From Mesorhizobium sp. ORS 3324 (GTDB lineage Bacteria; Pseudomonadota; Alphaproteobacteria; Rhizobiales; Rhizobiaceae), in assembly GCA_000824825.2 (NCBI GenBank), contig LM655175.1, positions 125,936 through 189,935 on the forward strand: a stretch of DNA of 64,000 nucleotides. The letters run 5' to 3'. This document shows positions 1 through 8,357 of this stretch, piece by piece (within the stretch, counting starts at the first letter, position 1; each line of letters begins with the position of its first letter). The notes under the pieces are model-generated. The model did not search any database, was not told the origin of the DNA, and worked only from the letters and a program-made list of their open reading frames with translations. Position numbers and translations under genes: made by a program.

Positions 1-1068
1 GCCCGCTCGACCGTCTCCACGGCTTTGACTGGTCTGAAGAAGTCGGGGATTGTGGTGGAACTGGCGGCGGCTGACGAAACGGCCAAAGGCGTCGGCCGGC
101 CGCCGGCGACGCTGACGCTCAATCCTGAAGCCGGCACCTGCGTTGGCGTTCATCTTAGTCTTGACGAGATACGGGTCGCTGTGGCCGACGTCTCGCATTC
201 ATTCATTTCTGAAAAAACTATTCCCCTCGGCCTGGATTATCCTCCGGACCGGGCGGCAAAGCTCACCAAGGCGGCGATCGCGCAATGCTACGAGGAGAAC
301 AGCTTGTCTGCGTCCGGCCTCCTGGGTGTCGGGGTTTCTGTGTCGGGACCGGTCAGCCCCGAAGGCTTCGTCCAGCGGGCCAGCATCGTTCCCACTTGGG
401 CTGGCGTCAACATCCGACATGTCTTTGGGCCGGTGCTGGAGCAGCCGATCTTTGCAGCCAATGAAAGCAACTGCGCCGCCATTGCCGAGATGATGTGGGG
501 CGCCGCCGTCGGTTACGAGGACTTTGTCCTGTTCAAGATCGACCTCGGGGTCGGCGGTGCGATCGTCCAGCACGGACGCGTCGTGACCGGAATTGCCGGC
601 GGCGCGGGCGAATTCGGTCACATGAGCATCGATCCATCGGGCGATCTTTGCCGCTGCGGCAATCGAGGCTGCCTGGAACTCTACGCCAGTTTCAACCGGC
701 CGTTGGAGCAGATCGCGCGCGTGACGGGCCGGCGCGTCACGATGGACGACGTGATCCGCATGGCCGAACAGGGGGATGTCGGAGCATTGCGCATGATCGA
801 GGATACGGCCGAAATGGCGGGCCGCGGCCTGGGCATGATCGGATCCGTTCTGAACCCGCCCCTCATCATCATCGGAGGACGCATGGCGCTCGCCGGCGAC
901 ATCCTGCTTACGCCCCTCATTGCAGCCTATGAACGGCACACCCTAATCAAGGCGCGGGATGTCGCCCCCGACAGGCGCACGCGAATAATCATCGGCAAGC
1001 ACACCGAAAACGATGTGCTGCTTGGAGCCGTCGGCCTCGTCCTGAGCCATTACGGGCGACTTCAATAG
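1..1068 (+). CDS. ROK family transcriptional regulator/sugar kinase, 5' end cut by window edge
   Basis: The reading frame is open from base 1, so the gene begins upstream of the window; the first residues (ARSTVSTALTGLKKSGIV) look like the recognition helix and wing of a winged-helix domain, followed by the linker GRPPATLTLNPEAG typical of ROK repressors. The rest is a ROK sugar-kinase fold: GVGVSVSGPVSPEG, then GAGEFGHM and the zinc-binding CRCGNRGCLELY motif. ROK regulators bind a sugar or sugar phosphate and usually repress a nearby catabolic or transport operon; the target is probably left of the window. It ends convergently with the 3-hydroxybutyrate dehydrogenase gene. The ligand cannot be told from sequence. 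Confidence 0.88.
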   Translation, partial: ARSTVSTALTGLKKSGIVVELAAADETAKGVGRPPATLTLNPEAGTCVGVHLSLDEIRVAVADVSHSFISEKTIPLGLDYPPDRAAKLTKAAIAQCYEENSLSASGLLGVGVSVSGPVSPEGFVQRASIVPTWAGVNIRHVFGPVLEQPIFAANESNCAAIAEMMWGAAVGYEDFVLFKIDLGVGGAIVQHGRVVTGIAGGAGEFGHMSIDPSGDLCRCGNRGCLELYASFNRPLEQIARVTGRRVTMDDVIRMAEQGDVGALRMIEDTAEMAGRGLGMIGSVLNPPLIIIGGRMALAGDILLTPLIAAYERHTLIKARDVAPDRRTRIIIGKHTENDVLLGAVGLVLSHYGRLQ

Positions 1069-1153
1069 CCATAGGGACTGGCGAGGACTGCGCCAGGGGA
1101 AGGATAGTACGAAGCACCGCGAGTTAAGCCTTATGCCGCGACAGCGCCCCCTT

Positions 1154-1281
1154 TAGAGCAATTCCAGGAAAAGTGTGTAACGGTCGGGCTCGGCGGCTTC
1201 GCCGTAGCCTTCCGTCCGGAATTGCGTAAAAACAAACAGTTAAAGCAGTTCAGCGTTTCCGTGAAACGATCAACTGCTCTA
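1154..1281. repeat. Dispersed intergenic repeat family R1, full copy
   Basis: A 128-bp element bounded by inverted termini TAGAGCA and TGCTCTA. Inside it carries AATTCCAGGAAAAGTGTG and, further on, CCGTCCGGAATTGCGT followed by AAAACAAACAG. The same motifs in the same order recur near 11.6, 27.1, 32.8, 37.0 and (inverted) 52.7 kb. It fills the gap between two convergent genes. No coding function is seen. Confidence 0.85.
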
Positions 1282-1292
1282 GGGAAGCGCGC

Positions 1293-2081
1293 TTACTGCG
1301 CCGTCCAGCCGCCATCCATCGGCAAGGTCGTGCCGGTCATCTGCTTGGCGGCGTCCGAGCACAGGAACAAGGTCAGCGCAGCAAGCTCTTCGACGGTGAC
1401 AAATTCCTTGGTCGGCTGCGCGGCTAAAAGCACGTCGTGCTTGACCTGCTCCTCGGTCATGCCGCGCGCCTTCATCGTGTCGGGGATCTGCTTCTCGACC
1501 AGCGGCGTCCAGACATAGCCGGGAGCGATCGCGTTGACCGTGATGCCGTCCTGCGCCACTTCCAGCGCCACCGTCTTGGTCAGGCCGGCGATGCCGTGCT
1601 TGGCCGAGACGTAGGCCGACTTGAACGGCGAGGCGACCAGCGCATGGGCCGAGGCCGTGTTGATGATGCGGCCCCATTTGCGCCGCTTCATGCCGGGCAG
1701 CACCGCCTTGATGGCGTAGAAGGCGGCCAGCAGGTTGATGCGGATGATCGCCTCCCACTTGTCGTCGGGAAACTCGTCGATCGGCGCGACGTGCTGGATG
1801 CCGGCATTGTTGACCAGTATGTCGAGGCTGCCGAACGCTTCTTCGGCCTCGTGGACCATGGCGGTGACCGCGGCGCCGTCCATCATGTTGGCGCCCGAGT
1901 AGCGGCATTTGACGCCGAAGTCCTTCTCGATGCCGGCGCGCTCTTGCTCGATCGCCACGGCGTCGCCCAGGCCATTGATGGTGACGTTTGCGCCCTCGGC
2001 GGCAAAGGCGCGGGCGATTGCCAGGCCGATGCCGCTGGTCGAGCCGGTTACGAGCGCATTCTTCGAAGACAGGGAACCCAT
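1293..2081 (-). CDS. bdhA: 3-hydroxybutyrate dehydrogenase (short-chain dehydrogenase)
   Basis: A 262-residue SDR protein. The N-terminal nucleotide-binding motif TGSTSGIG (about residues 12-19), the NNAG motif (about 91-94) and the YVSAKHG active-site motif with catalytic Tyr and Lys are all present. The SxSx region SAHALVASPFKSAYVSAKHG and the C-terminal GTTLPMDGGWTAQ match D-beta-hydroxybutyrate dehydrogenases, which interconvert 3-hydroxybutyrate and acetoacetate with NAD in the cytosol, the last step of poly-3-hydroxybutyrate breakdown. The divergent neighbour is acetoacetate decarboxylase, which uses the product; this supports the call over a generic SDR. Upstream bases read GGGAGATCTCGCG-like toward the ATG at 2081 only weakly. 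Confidence 0.9.
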   Translation of the reverse strand: MGSLSSKNALVTGSTSGIGLAIARAFAAEGANVTINGLGDAVAIEQERAGIEKDFGVKCRYSGANMMDGAAVTAMVHEAEEAFGSLDILVNNAGIQHVAPIDEFPDDKWEAIIRINLLAAFYAIKAVLPGMKRRKWGRIINTASAHALVASPFKSAYVSAKHGIAGLTKTVALEVAQDGITVNAIAPGYVWTPLVEKQIPDTMKARGMTEEQVKHDVLLAAQPTKEFVTVEELAALTLFLCSDAAKQMTGTTLPMDGGWTAQ

Positions 2082-2305
2082 GGGAGATCTCGCGACAGGT
2101 GGCAGGAGCTATAGGCGCACATAGTTTGTGCGTCGCAACATAACAATGCCATGACCATATGTCGCTGCGATTACAATGTTGTGATGCTGCCGCAGAGCCA
2201 GAAAGCTGGCGAGCGAGGGGGTGACATGGCAGTGTCATGGTGCCGTGCAACAAACTTCCCCTGCGCATCTCGCGCATGTCATTCCTGAACCGATGGGTGA
2301 GCAGC
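2082..2305. promoter_or_regulatory. Divergent promoter region between bdhA and adc
   Basis: About 220 bp separate the start of bdhA from the acetoacetate decarboxylase start and must hold the promoters of both. The segment 2120-2190 is markedly less GC-rich than its surroundings (runs such as CATAACAATGCCATGACCAT). No regulator gene adjoins and I could not define an operator. Confidence 0.4.
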
Positions 2306-3094
2306 TTGGAAATCGCTGATGTCGTGAAGCGCGCCTATGCCATGCCGCTCACCAATCCATCCTTCCCGCCGGGGCCCTACCGTTTCTTCGACCGCGAGTA
2401 CATCATCATCACCTACCGCACGACGCGCGAGGCCCTGGAGGCGGTGGTGCCGGCGCCGCTGGAGATCGATGAGCCGCTGGTCAAGTACGAGTTCATCCGC
2501 ATGCCGGATTCGACCGGCTTCGGCGACTATACCGAGACCGGCCAGGTGATCCCGGTGCGCTTCGGCGGGCAGCATGGCGGCTATGTCCATTCCATGTATC
2601 TCGACGACGACGCGCCGATCGCCGGCGGCCGCGAGCTCTGGGGTTTCCCGAAGAAGCTCGCCAGCCCCAAGATCGTGCATGAGGGCGAAGTGGTGGTGGG
2701 CACGCTCCACTATGGCAGCGTTCTGTGCGCCACCGGAACCATGGGCTACAAGCATCGCGAGGCCGACCACGATTCCGTGCTCGCCTCGCTCGCCGCGCCC
2801 AACTTCCTGATCAAGATCATCCCGCATGTCGACGGAAGCCCGCGCATCTGCGAGCTGGTGCGCTACTACCTCACCGACGTGACACTGAAGGAAGCCTGGA
2901 CGGCGCCGGCCGCGCTCGACCTCCGGCCGCACGTCATGGCCGACGTGGCCAAGCTGCCGGTGCTCGAGGTCGTCTCGGCCGTCCACTTCACCGCCGACCT
3001 GACGCTCGGGCTGGGCGAGGTCGTCCACGACTATCTCGCCGATCGCAACCAGTCCGCCGCCAGCGCAATCCAGCCGGAGAAGGCTCGTGCTTGA
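2306..3094 (+). CDS. adc: acetoacetate decarboxylase
   Basis: Decarboxylates acetoacetate to acetone and CO2. The family signature around the Schiff-base lysine is clear: [17 protein letters not shown], with the adjacent Lys pair. [15 protein letters not shown] near the N-terminus matches family openings. I place the start at TTG 2306 ([15 protein letters not shown]), because homologues begin a few residues before 'DVVKRAFAMPL'; in-frame ATGs at 2276 and 2237 would give longer N-termini. The end overlaps the next gene by 8 bp, so the two are translationally coupled. Together with bdhA the context points to acetoacetate/PHB metabolism. Confidence 0.87.
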   Translation: MEIADVVKRAYAMPLTNPSFPPGPYRFFDREYIIITYRTTREALEAVVPAPLEIDEPLVKYEFIRMPDSTGFGDYTETGQVIPVRFGGQHGGYVHSMYLDDDAPIAGGRELWGFPKKLASPKIVHEGEVVVGTLHYGSVLCATGTMGYKHREADHDSVLASLAAPNFLIKIIPHVDGSPRICELVRYYLTDVTLKEAWTAPAALDLRPHVMADVAKLPVLEVVSAVHFTADLTLGLGEVVHDYLADRNQSAASAIQPEKARA

Positions 3095-4247
3095 ACGCAC
3101 CCGGAACAAGACGGTCGCCGCCACCATCGAGGAAATTACCGCGCAGTATGACCGCATCGCCCTGGTGTTCCAGGGCGGCGGCGCGCTCGGCGCCTATCAG
3201 GCCGGCGTCTATCAGGCGCTTTCCGACGCCGGTTGCGAGCCGACCTGGCTCTCCGGCGTTTCGATCGGCGCCATCAACGCCTCGATCATCGCCGGCAACG
3301 AGCCGAGCCGTCGCCTGCAGCGGCTGGAACAGTTCTGGCAGACGGTCTCCGGCCGCAAGATCTGGACCTACACGCCGGAAGGCGACATCTATCGCGACAT
3401 CCGCAACCGCACCTCGTCATGGATGACGATGACCATGGGCCAGCCCGGCTTCTTCAAGCCGCGCAGTCCCAACCCGTGGTTCCAGCCGCCCGGCGCGGAT
3501 GGCGCAACCAGCTTTTACGACACCGCCGAATTGAAGGACACGCTGGAGAGCCTGATCGATTTCGATGTGCTGAACGACGGCAAGAAGCGCTTAAGCGTCG
3601 GCGCGGTCAATGTCAGGACCGGCAACTTCGTCTATTTCGACACCGATAAGGTGCGCATCGGGCCGGAGCACATCATGGCGAGCGGCGCGCTGCCGCCGGC
3701 CTTTCCCTCGATCCGCATCGAGGGCGAGTATTACTGGGACGGCGGCATCGTCTCCAACACGCCGCTGCAATATCTGCTCGACCAGGAAGAGGACCGCTCC
3801 TCGCTGGTGTTCCAGGTCGATCTGTTCAGCGCCCGCGGCGCGCTGCCGCGCGGCATGGCCGACGTGCTGTCGCGCCACAAGGACATCATGTATTCGAGCC
3901 GCACACGCCAGAACACCGACAATTTCCAGCGCATCCATGCGCTCAAGATGAAGCTTCTCGATGCCCTCAAGCGCGTTCCGCCGGAGCAGCTCAGGGACGG
4001 TGAGAGGGAACTGATCGCCGACTATTCCGACGCCGGCGTGGTCAACATCGTCCACCTGATCTACCAGCACAAAAGCTATGAGGGCCACGCCAAGGACTAT
4101 GAGTTCTCGGGCACCTCGATGCGCGAGCACTGGGAGATGGGCTTGGAGGACACCGAGCGCACGCTGCGCCACAAGCAGTGGCTGATGCTGCCGACCAATG
4201 CCGAGGGCGTCACCATCCACGACCTGCATCGCGAAGACCCGACGTAG
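3087..4247 (+). CDS. patatin-like phospholipase with C-terminal DUF3734-type region
   Basis: A 386-residue lipid acyl hydrolase. The patatin oxyanion-hole motif [12 protein letters not shown] (about residues 29-40), the nucleophile elbow GVSIGA (Ser about 62) and the catalytic-dyad Asp in WDGGIVS (about 218-224) are all present, so the enzyme should be active. The C-terminal third, with [15 protein letters not shown], is typical of the bacterial patatin group carried next to bdhA in rhizobia. It starts at GTG 3087 within the end of adc. The substrate may be membrane lipid or PHB-granule material; this is inference from neighbours only. Confidence 0.86.
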   Translation: MLERTRNKTVAATIEEITAQYDRIALVFQGGGALGAYQAGVYQALSDAGCEPTWLSGVSIGAINASIIAGNEPSRRLQRLEQFWQTVSGRKIWTYTPEGDIYRDIRNRTSSWMTMTMGQPGFFKPRSPNPWFQPPGADGATSFYDTAELKDTLESLIDFDVLNDGKKRLSVGAVNVRTGNFVYFDTDKVRIGPEHIMASGALPPAFPSIRIEGEYYWDGGIVSNTPLQYLLDQEEDRSSLVFQVDLFSARGALPRGMADVLSRHKDIMYSSRTRQNTDNFQRIHALKMKLLDALKRVPPEQLRDGERELIADYSDAGVVNIVHLIYQHKSYEGHAKDYEFSGTSMREHWEMGLEDTERTLRHKQWLMLPTNAEGVTIHDLHREDPT

Positions 4248-4355
4248 CCAGCCCTGCGACGCTGCTTTTCACCGGTATCATATTTGTTGACGGTGAGAAT
4301 CCGGTCGTTCGATTGAGCGGATCGACGTCCGAGATTGACGAAGCCCTTCCTCGCG

Positions 4356-4549
4356 TCGTCATCCACGGGCGAAGCAGCCGCGAAGCGGCGTCGCGCAGAC
4401 CCGAGGATCCATTCCGTGACCTGGCGCGAAGGGTAAAGGCGGCGCAGAACAGAGGTCGTTCTGCACCGCCGTGACGCATATAGGTAACGGAATGGATCCT
4501 ATGGTCTGCGCTGCGTCGCTTTGCTCCTTGCTCCGCCATAGGATGACGA
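4356..4549. repeat. Dispersed long inverted repeat family R2, copy 1
   Basis: Lies in the 453-bp gene-free gap 4248-4700. The left arm starts TCGTCATCCACGGGCGAAGC and includes AGACCCGAGGATCCATTCCGT; the right arm is ACGGAATGGATCCTATGG ... GGATGACGA, giving a long imperfect palindrome. A closely related element is at 39852-40035, and a short form is at the right end of the window. The remaining bases of the gap hold no gene that I can see. Confidence 0.75.
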
Positions 4550-4643
4550 CGCGATGGGCGCTTCGTTTATCTCCGATGCGCCACCGTCGACACAACAAAT
4601 ACGTCCTATGAGGCCTGTGTTCCCGAACAGCTGGCTTCGCCCA

Positions 4644-4680
4644 AAGAAAAGGGAGCGCCGATGACCGGCGCTGCCTTCTT
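4644..4680 (-). terminator. Hairpin terminator after pit
   Basis: Arms AGCGCCG (4654-4660) and CGGCGCT (4666-4672) around a 5-nt loop. On the minus strand the stem is followed by CCCTTTTCTTT, fitting a terminator for the phosphate transporter gene that ends at 4701. Confidence 0.55.
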
Positions 4681-4700
4681 TTGGAAGCACGATCCGCCGC

Positions 4701-6302
4701 TCAGAACACCTGACGGAACACCACGAACAGCACGAAGGCCAGGGCGATCGAGCAGGGCAGCGTGAGCACCCAGGCAAGCAGAAGATTGCGCACGGTCGCC
4801 CACTGCAGGCCGGAGCCGTTGGCCGCCATCGTGCCGGCGACGCCGGAAGACAGAACGTGGGTGGTCGATACCGGCAGGCCGAGACGGTCGGCCATGCCGA
4901 TCGTGATCATCGCCACCAGCTCGGCGGCGGCGCCCTGGCCATAGGTCAGGTGGCTTTTGCCGATCTTCTCGCCGACGGTGACGACGATACGCCTCCAGCC
5001 GACCATGGTGCCGAGGCCCAGCGCCAGCGCGACCGCGATCTTGACCCAGAGCGGGATGAACTTGGTCGCGTTGTCGACCGCCTTGTGATAGTCCGTCACC
5101 GCCTTCAGGTCGGCGTCCTGCATCGGCAGCAGCTTCTTCTTATCGATCAGCTTCAGCGCCTCGCCGATCAGATAGATGTCGTTGCGGGCGTTGCTGACCA
5201 GGTCGGTCGGCACCTTGTCGACGGTCGCGTATGGCTGCAGTCCGGCGGTTGTGTTGTGGATGTAGGTCTGCAGCGCGAGCGTCGTCTGATCGCTCCAGCT
5301 CTTGGAGCGGACAGCCTCTTGAACCGCGGTCTTGGGATCCGCGGCGGTGACGCCCGGCTTGACGTATTTGCCCAGTGCCTGCTCGACGGCGACGGAAGCC
5401 GACTTGTAGGCTTCGAGATAGTTGATGTCGGGCGTGCGGTTGAGCGCATAGGCGGTCGGCACCACGCCGATCAGGATCAGCATGATCAGCCCCATGCCCT
5501 TCTGGCCGTCATTCGAGCCGTGCGCGAAGCTGACGCCGGTGCAGGTGAAGATGAGCAGCGCGCGGATCCACCACGGCGGCGGGGTGTTGCCCTTCGGCGC
5601 CTCATAGAGCGCCGGATTGCGCACCAGAAGCTTCATCACATAAAGCAGGACGGCGGCGGCGAGGAAGCCGACGAGGGGCGAGACAAGCAGCGACATGCCG
5701 ACATTCGTCGCCTGCCCCCATTCGACGCCGCTGGTGGCGCTTCCGGCCGGCGCCATGAACTGGTTGGCGAGGCCAACGCCGATGATCGAGCCGACCATCG
5801 TGTGCGAGCTGGACGCCGGCAGGCCGAGGAACCAGGTGCCGAGGTTCCACAGGATCGCCGCGACCAGCAGGGCGAACACCATGGCAAAGCCGGACGACGA
5901 GCCGACCTGCAGGATGAGCTCGACCGGCAGCAGCGACAGGATGCCGAATGCCACCGCGCCGCTCGAGGTCAACACGCCGAGGAAATTGAAGACGCCAGAC
6001 CACATGACGGCGAATTCGGCCGGCAGCGAGCGGGTGTAGATGACGGTGGCCACCGCGTTGGCGGTATCGTGGAAGCCGTTGACGAATTCGAAGCCGAGCG
6101 CGATCAGCAAGGCGATGCCGAGCAGGATCCATGGCACCGTCTTGGCGATCGCCAGGTCCTGGCTCAGCGCAAAGCCGACATAGATGAGGCCGGCCAGGAC
6201 CAGCACGCCGAAGGCTGGCAGGAACCATTTCGCCCCGCTCGATTGTTCAAGCGGATGATCCGGTCTTGGAATCCCCGCCTCACTGGAAACCACGTCCACC
6301 AT
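4701..6302 (-). CDS. pit: Inorganic phosphate transporter, PiT family
   Basis: About 533 residues with ten or more hydrophobic segments in two homologous halves. The PiT signature is duplicated as in the family: GFEFVNGFHDTANAVATV near the first membrane segments and GSNDGQKGMGL after the middle; the C-terminal repeat ends LPVSTTHVLSSGVAGTM. The family moves phosphate (or its metal complex) across the inner membrane by ion symport. A hydrophilic central insertion of about 130 residues (near 300-430) separates the halves. I chose ATG 6302 because GGAGTGGGACA lies just upstream; an in-frame ATG 27 bp earlier lacks this. The usual Pit-accessory (DUF47) gene is not adjacent, so the gene appears to be monocistronic. 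No Pho box is seen upstream. Confidence 0.93.
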   Translation of the reverse strand: MVDVVSSEAGIPRPDHPLEQSSGAKWFLPAFGVLVLAGLIYVGFALSQDLAIAKTVPWILLGIALLIALGFEFVNGFHDTANAVATVIYTRSLPAEFAVMWSGVFNFLGVLTSSGAVAFGILSLLPVELILQVGSSSGFAMVFALLVAAILWNLGTWFLGLPASSSHTMVGSIIGVGLANQFMAPAGSATSGVEWGQATNVGMSLLVSPLVGFLAAAVLLYVMKLLVRNPALYEAPKGNTPPPWWIRALLIFTCTGVSFAHGSNDGQKGMGLIMLILIGVVPTAYALNRTPDINYLEAYKSASVAVEQALGKYVKPGVTAADPKTAVQEAVRSKSWSDQTTLALQTYIHNTTAGLQPYATVDKVPTDLVSNARNDIYLIGEALKLIDKKKLLPMQDADLKAVTDYHKAVDNATKFIPLWVKIAVALALGLGTMVGWRRIVVTVGEKIGKSHLTYGQGAAAELVAMITIGMADRLGLPVSTTHVLSSGVAGTMAANGSGLQWATVRNLLLAWVLTLPCSIALAFVLFVVFRQVF

Positions 6303-6432
6303 TGTCCCACTCCATTTGCATTGCAGCAAAGAACCGGGACCAACGCTATGTCCGCAGGATGAAGCTGGTGTGACGCCTACAACCTATCCGGTTATTCTAG
6401 GAAGCCGGCAGACGAGGAGCTTGCGCTCCTCC

Positions 6433-6966
6433 CTATCCGGCTATCTTGAGCAGGGAGGAAACCAGGAGCTTGCGCTCCTCCGGCGAAAGCACGTCGGAAT
6501 CGAAGAGATTCATGCTGCGCAGTCCTTCGATGGCGAGGAAGCAAACCAGCAGCGAGCCAAGGTCGGCCGTCTCCCCTTTCAGCCGTTCGAACAGCTGCCG
6601 CTTGAAGGCTTTTATCGGCGTCAGGAAACCAGGGTCCTCGGCGATCGCCGAGAATATCCACGACGCCGAAGGCTGCGGCTTCTCACATTCATCGGCGGAA
6701 AGCCTGACATAGGCCGAGAGCGCATTCTCATTGCCGGCTTCGGCAACGCGCGCTTCCATCGCCTGCTCGAACTCGTGGAGGTAGTTCTCGACCAGCCCCT
6801 GCATCAGCTTGGCCTTGGTCGGGAAATTGTAGAGCAGGCCGCCCTTGGACACGCCGGCCCGGCTGGCGACGGCCTCGAGCGACAGGCTTCCCGGGCCTGC
6901 TTCGCGCGCCACGTCGGCAGCCGCTGCAAGTATCCTGTCGCGTGAATTTGCCCTGCGAGCTTTCAT
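6433..6966 (-). CDS. TetR/AcrR family transcriptional repressor
   Basis: A 177-residue protein whose N-terminal 55 residues form a TetR helix-turn-helix: SRDRILAAAADVAREAGPGS, then ASRAGVSKGGLLYNFPTK as the turn and recognition helix. The ligand-binding C-terminal domain is variable, as usual. The ATG at 6966 has GGGAGG five bases upstream; an alternative GTG is one codon earlier. It is divergent from the RND efflux operon starting near 7104, with about 140 bp between, so it very probably represses that operon and is released by a pump substrate. Confidence 0.88.
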   Translation of the reverse strand: MKARRANSRDRILAAAADVAREAGPGSLSLEAVASRAGVSKGGLLYNFPTKAKLMQGLVENYLHEFEQAMEARVAEAGNENALSAYVRLSADECEKPQPSASWIFSAIAEDPGFLTPIKAFKRQLFERLKGETADLGSLLVCFLAIEGLRSMNLFDSDVLSPEERKLLVSSLLKIAG

Positions 6967-7103
6967 CACGCCTCCCTTACATTAGCTTGAGCGGAATTGA
7001 CAAGACCGTCCAGACGGTACAGTAAAGCGCCCGAAATTGAAATCGGGGCCCATGGTCGATATGTGTCCCGGCATCGTTATGCCGGTTGCCGGCTTGAGGG
7101 GAC
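6967..7103. promoter_or_regulatory. Divergent TetR/RND efflux control region
   Basis: The 137-bp gap between the repressor and the adaptor start. It includes the AT-richer stretch TTAGCTTGAGCGGAATTGACAAG and the phrase GACCGTCCAGACGGT (7005-7019), whose arms ACCGTC and GACGGT make a short inverted repeat, a candidate operator for the TetR protein. Confidence 0.45.
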
Positions 7104-8357
7104 TTGTCCGTGAAGCGCTTCTTTATCATCGCAGTATTCCTGCTGCTGCTTATTGTGGTGTGCGGCGGCATCGTCGGCTTCAACATCCTGCGCGACAACG
7201 GCATCAAGCAGTTTTTCGCCACCATGAAGCCGCCGGCGGCGACCGTCTCGACGGTCACCCTGAAGCCTTCGGACTGGACACCGGGCATCGAGGCGATCGG
7301 CACCGTCAATGCCGTGCGCGGCGTCGACCTGACGGTCGAGACCACCGGCATCGTCAAGGACATCCTGTTCCACGCCAACCAGAAGGTCGCGGCCGACTCC
7401 GTGCTCCTGCAGCTCGACGATGCCGTCGAGAAGGCCGATCTGGTGGCGCAGAAGGCGCAGGCCGCCTCAGACCAGGCGGCGCTCACCCGCGCGCTCGAAC
7501 TGCAGCGGCGCGGCGTCGGCACCGACGCGACGCTGGATGCCGCGCGCGCTGCCGCGACCGCATCCGCCGCGCAGGTGAACAAGCTGCAGGCGGTGCTCGA
7601 CCAGAAACAGCTTTCCGCGCCATTCACCGGCACGGTGGGCATTCCGAGGATCGACATCGGCCAGTATCTCGCGCCCGGCAACGCCGTGGTCACGCTACAG
7701 GATCTGGACACGATGCGGGTCGACTTCACGCTTCCCGAACAGCAGCTGCCCTTGCTGAAGATCGGCCAGACGGTCCGGCTTGGCGGCAGCCTTTCGGACA
7801 TGCCGTTTGCCGGCTCCATTCGCGGCATCGATCCCAAGATCGACCCGGCCAGCCGGCTGGTGTCGATCCGCGGCGAGGTCGCCAACCCCGAAGGCAAGCT
7901 CACTCCCGGCCAGTTCGTGCAGATTCGCGTCGAGCTGCCGAAGGAGGAGAACGTGCTGTCGCTGCCGCAGACGGCGCTGACGTCCAGCCTCTACGGCGAC
8001 TATGTCTTCGTGGTCGTTCCGGCAAAGCCGGCTGCCGGCGCTGCCGCGCCCGCCAAGCCTCAGGACCAGAAGGCCGGCGCCGAAAAGCCTGCCGAAGGCG
8101 CCGCGAAACCAGCCGACAACAAGGCCGCGGGCGCCGCCAAGCCGGCCGAGGGCGCGCAGCAGCCCGCGCTCGTTCTCTCGCAGGTGTTCGTCAAGCCAGG
8201 GCGCCGCAACAACGGCATGGTCGAGATCGTCGAGGGCCTTAAAGCCGGCGACGAGGTGGTCACCGCCGGCCAGAACCGCCTCTTCAACGGCATGTCGGTT
8301 GCCGTCGACAACACCATCGATCCCAGCAAATCGGCAAACAAAGAGGTTCAGCAATGA
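7104..8357 (+). CDS. RND efflux periplasmic adaptor (membrane fusion protein)
   Basis: About 415 residues with an N-terminal signal-anchor (FFIIAVFLLLLIVVCGGIVGF). It then has the MFP lipoyl/hairpin/barrel layout: TVSTVTLKPSDW, the short coiled-coil hairpin, and LSAPFTGTVGIPRIDIGQY in the second lipoyl half. It links the inner-membrane pump to an outer-membrane channel. The start is TTG 7104 or GTG 7110, both preceded by GAGGGGA. Residues about 312-350 are an unusual Lys/Pro/Ala-rich insertion (repeated AKP/EKP/KPA units) inside the C-terminal barrel region. The stop overlaps the pump start (ATGA), so the two are coupled. No outer-membrane factor gene is present in the window. Confidence 0.92.
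   Translation: MSVKRFFIIAVFLLLLIVVCGGIVGFNILRDNGIKQFFATMKPPAATVSTVTLKPSDWTPGIEAIGTVNAVRGVDLTVETTGIVKDILFHANQKVAADSVLLQLDDAVEKADLVAQKAQAASDQAALTRALELQRRGVGTDATLDAARAAATASAAQVNKLQAVLDQKQLSAPFTGTVGIPRIDIGQYLAPGNAVVTLQDLDTMRVDFTLPEQQLPLLKIGQTVRLGGSLSDMPFAGSIRGIDPKIDPASRLVSIRGEVANPEGKLTPGQFVQIRVELPKEENVLSLPQTALTSSLYGDYVFVVVPAKPAAGAAAPAKPQDQKAGAEKPAEGAAKPADNKAAGAAKPAEGAQQPALVLSQVFVKPGRRNNGMVEIVEGLKAGDEVVTAGQNRLFNGMSVAVDNTIDPSKSANKEVQQ

Noticed and set aside
4178..4474. 98-codon frame downstream of the patatin gene
   Set aside because: It starts inside the patatin gene and runs into the R2 repeat, with no ribosome site or domain.
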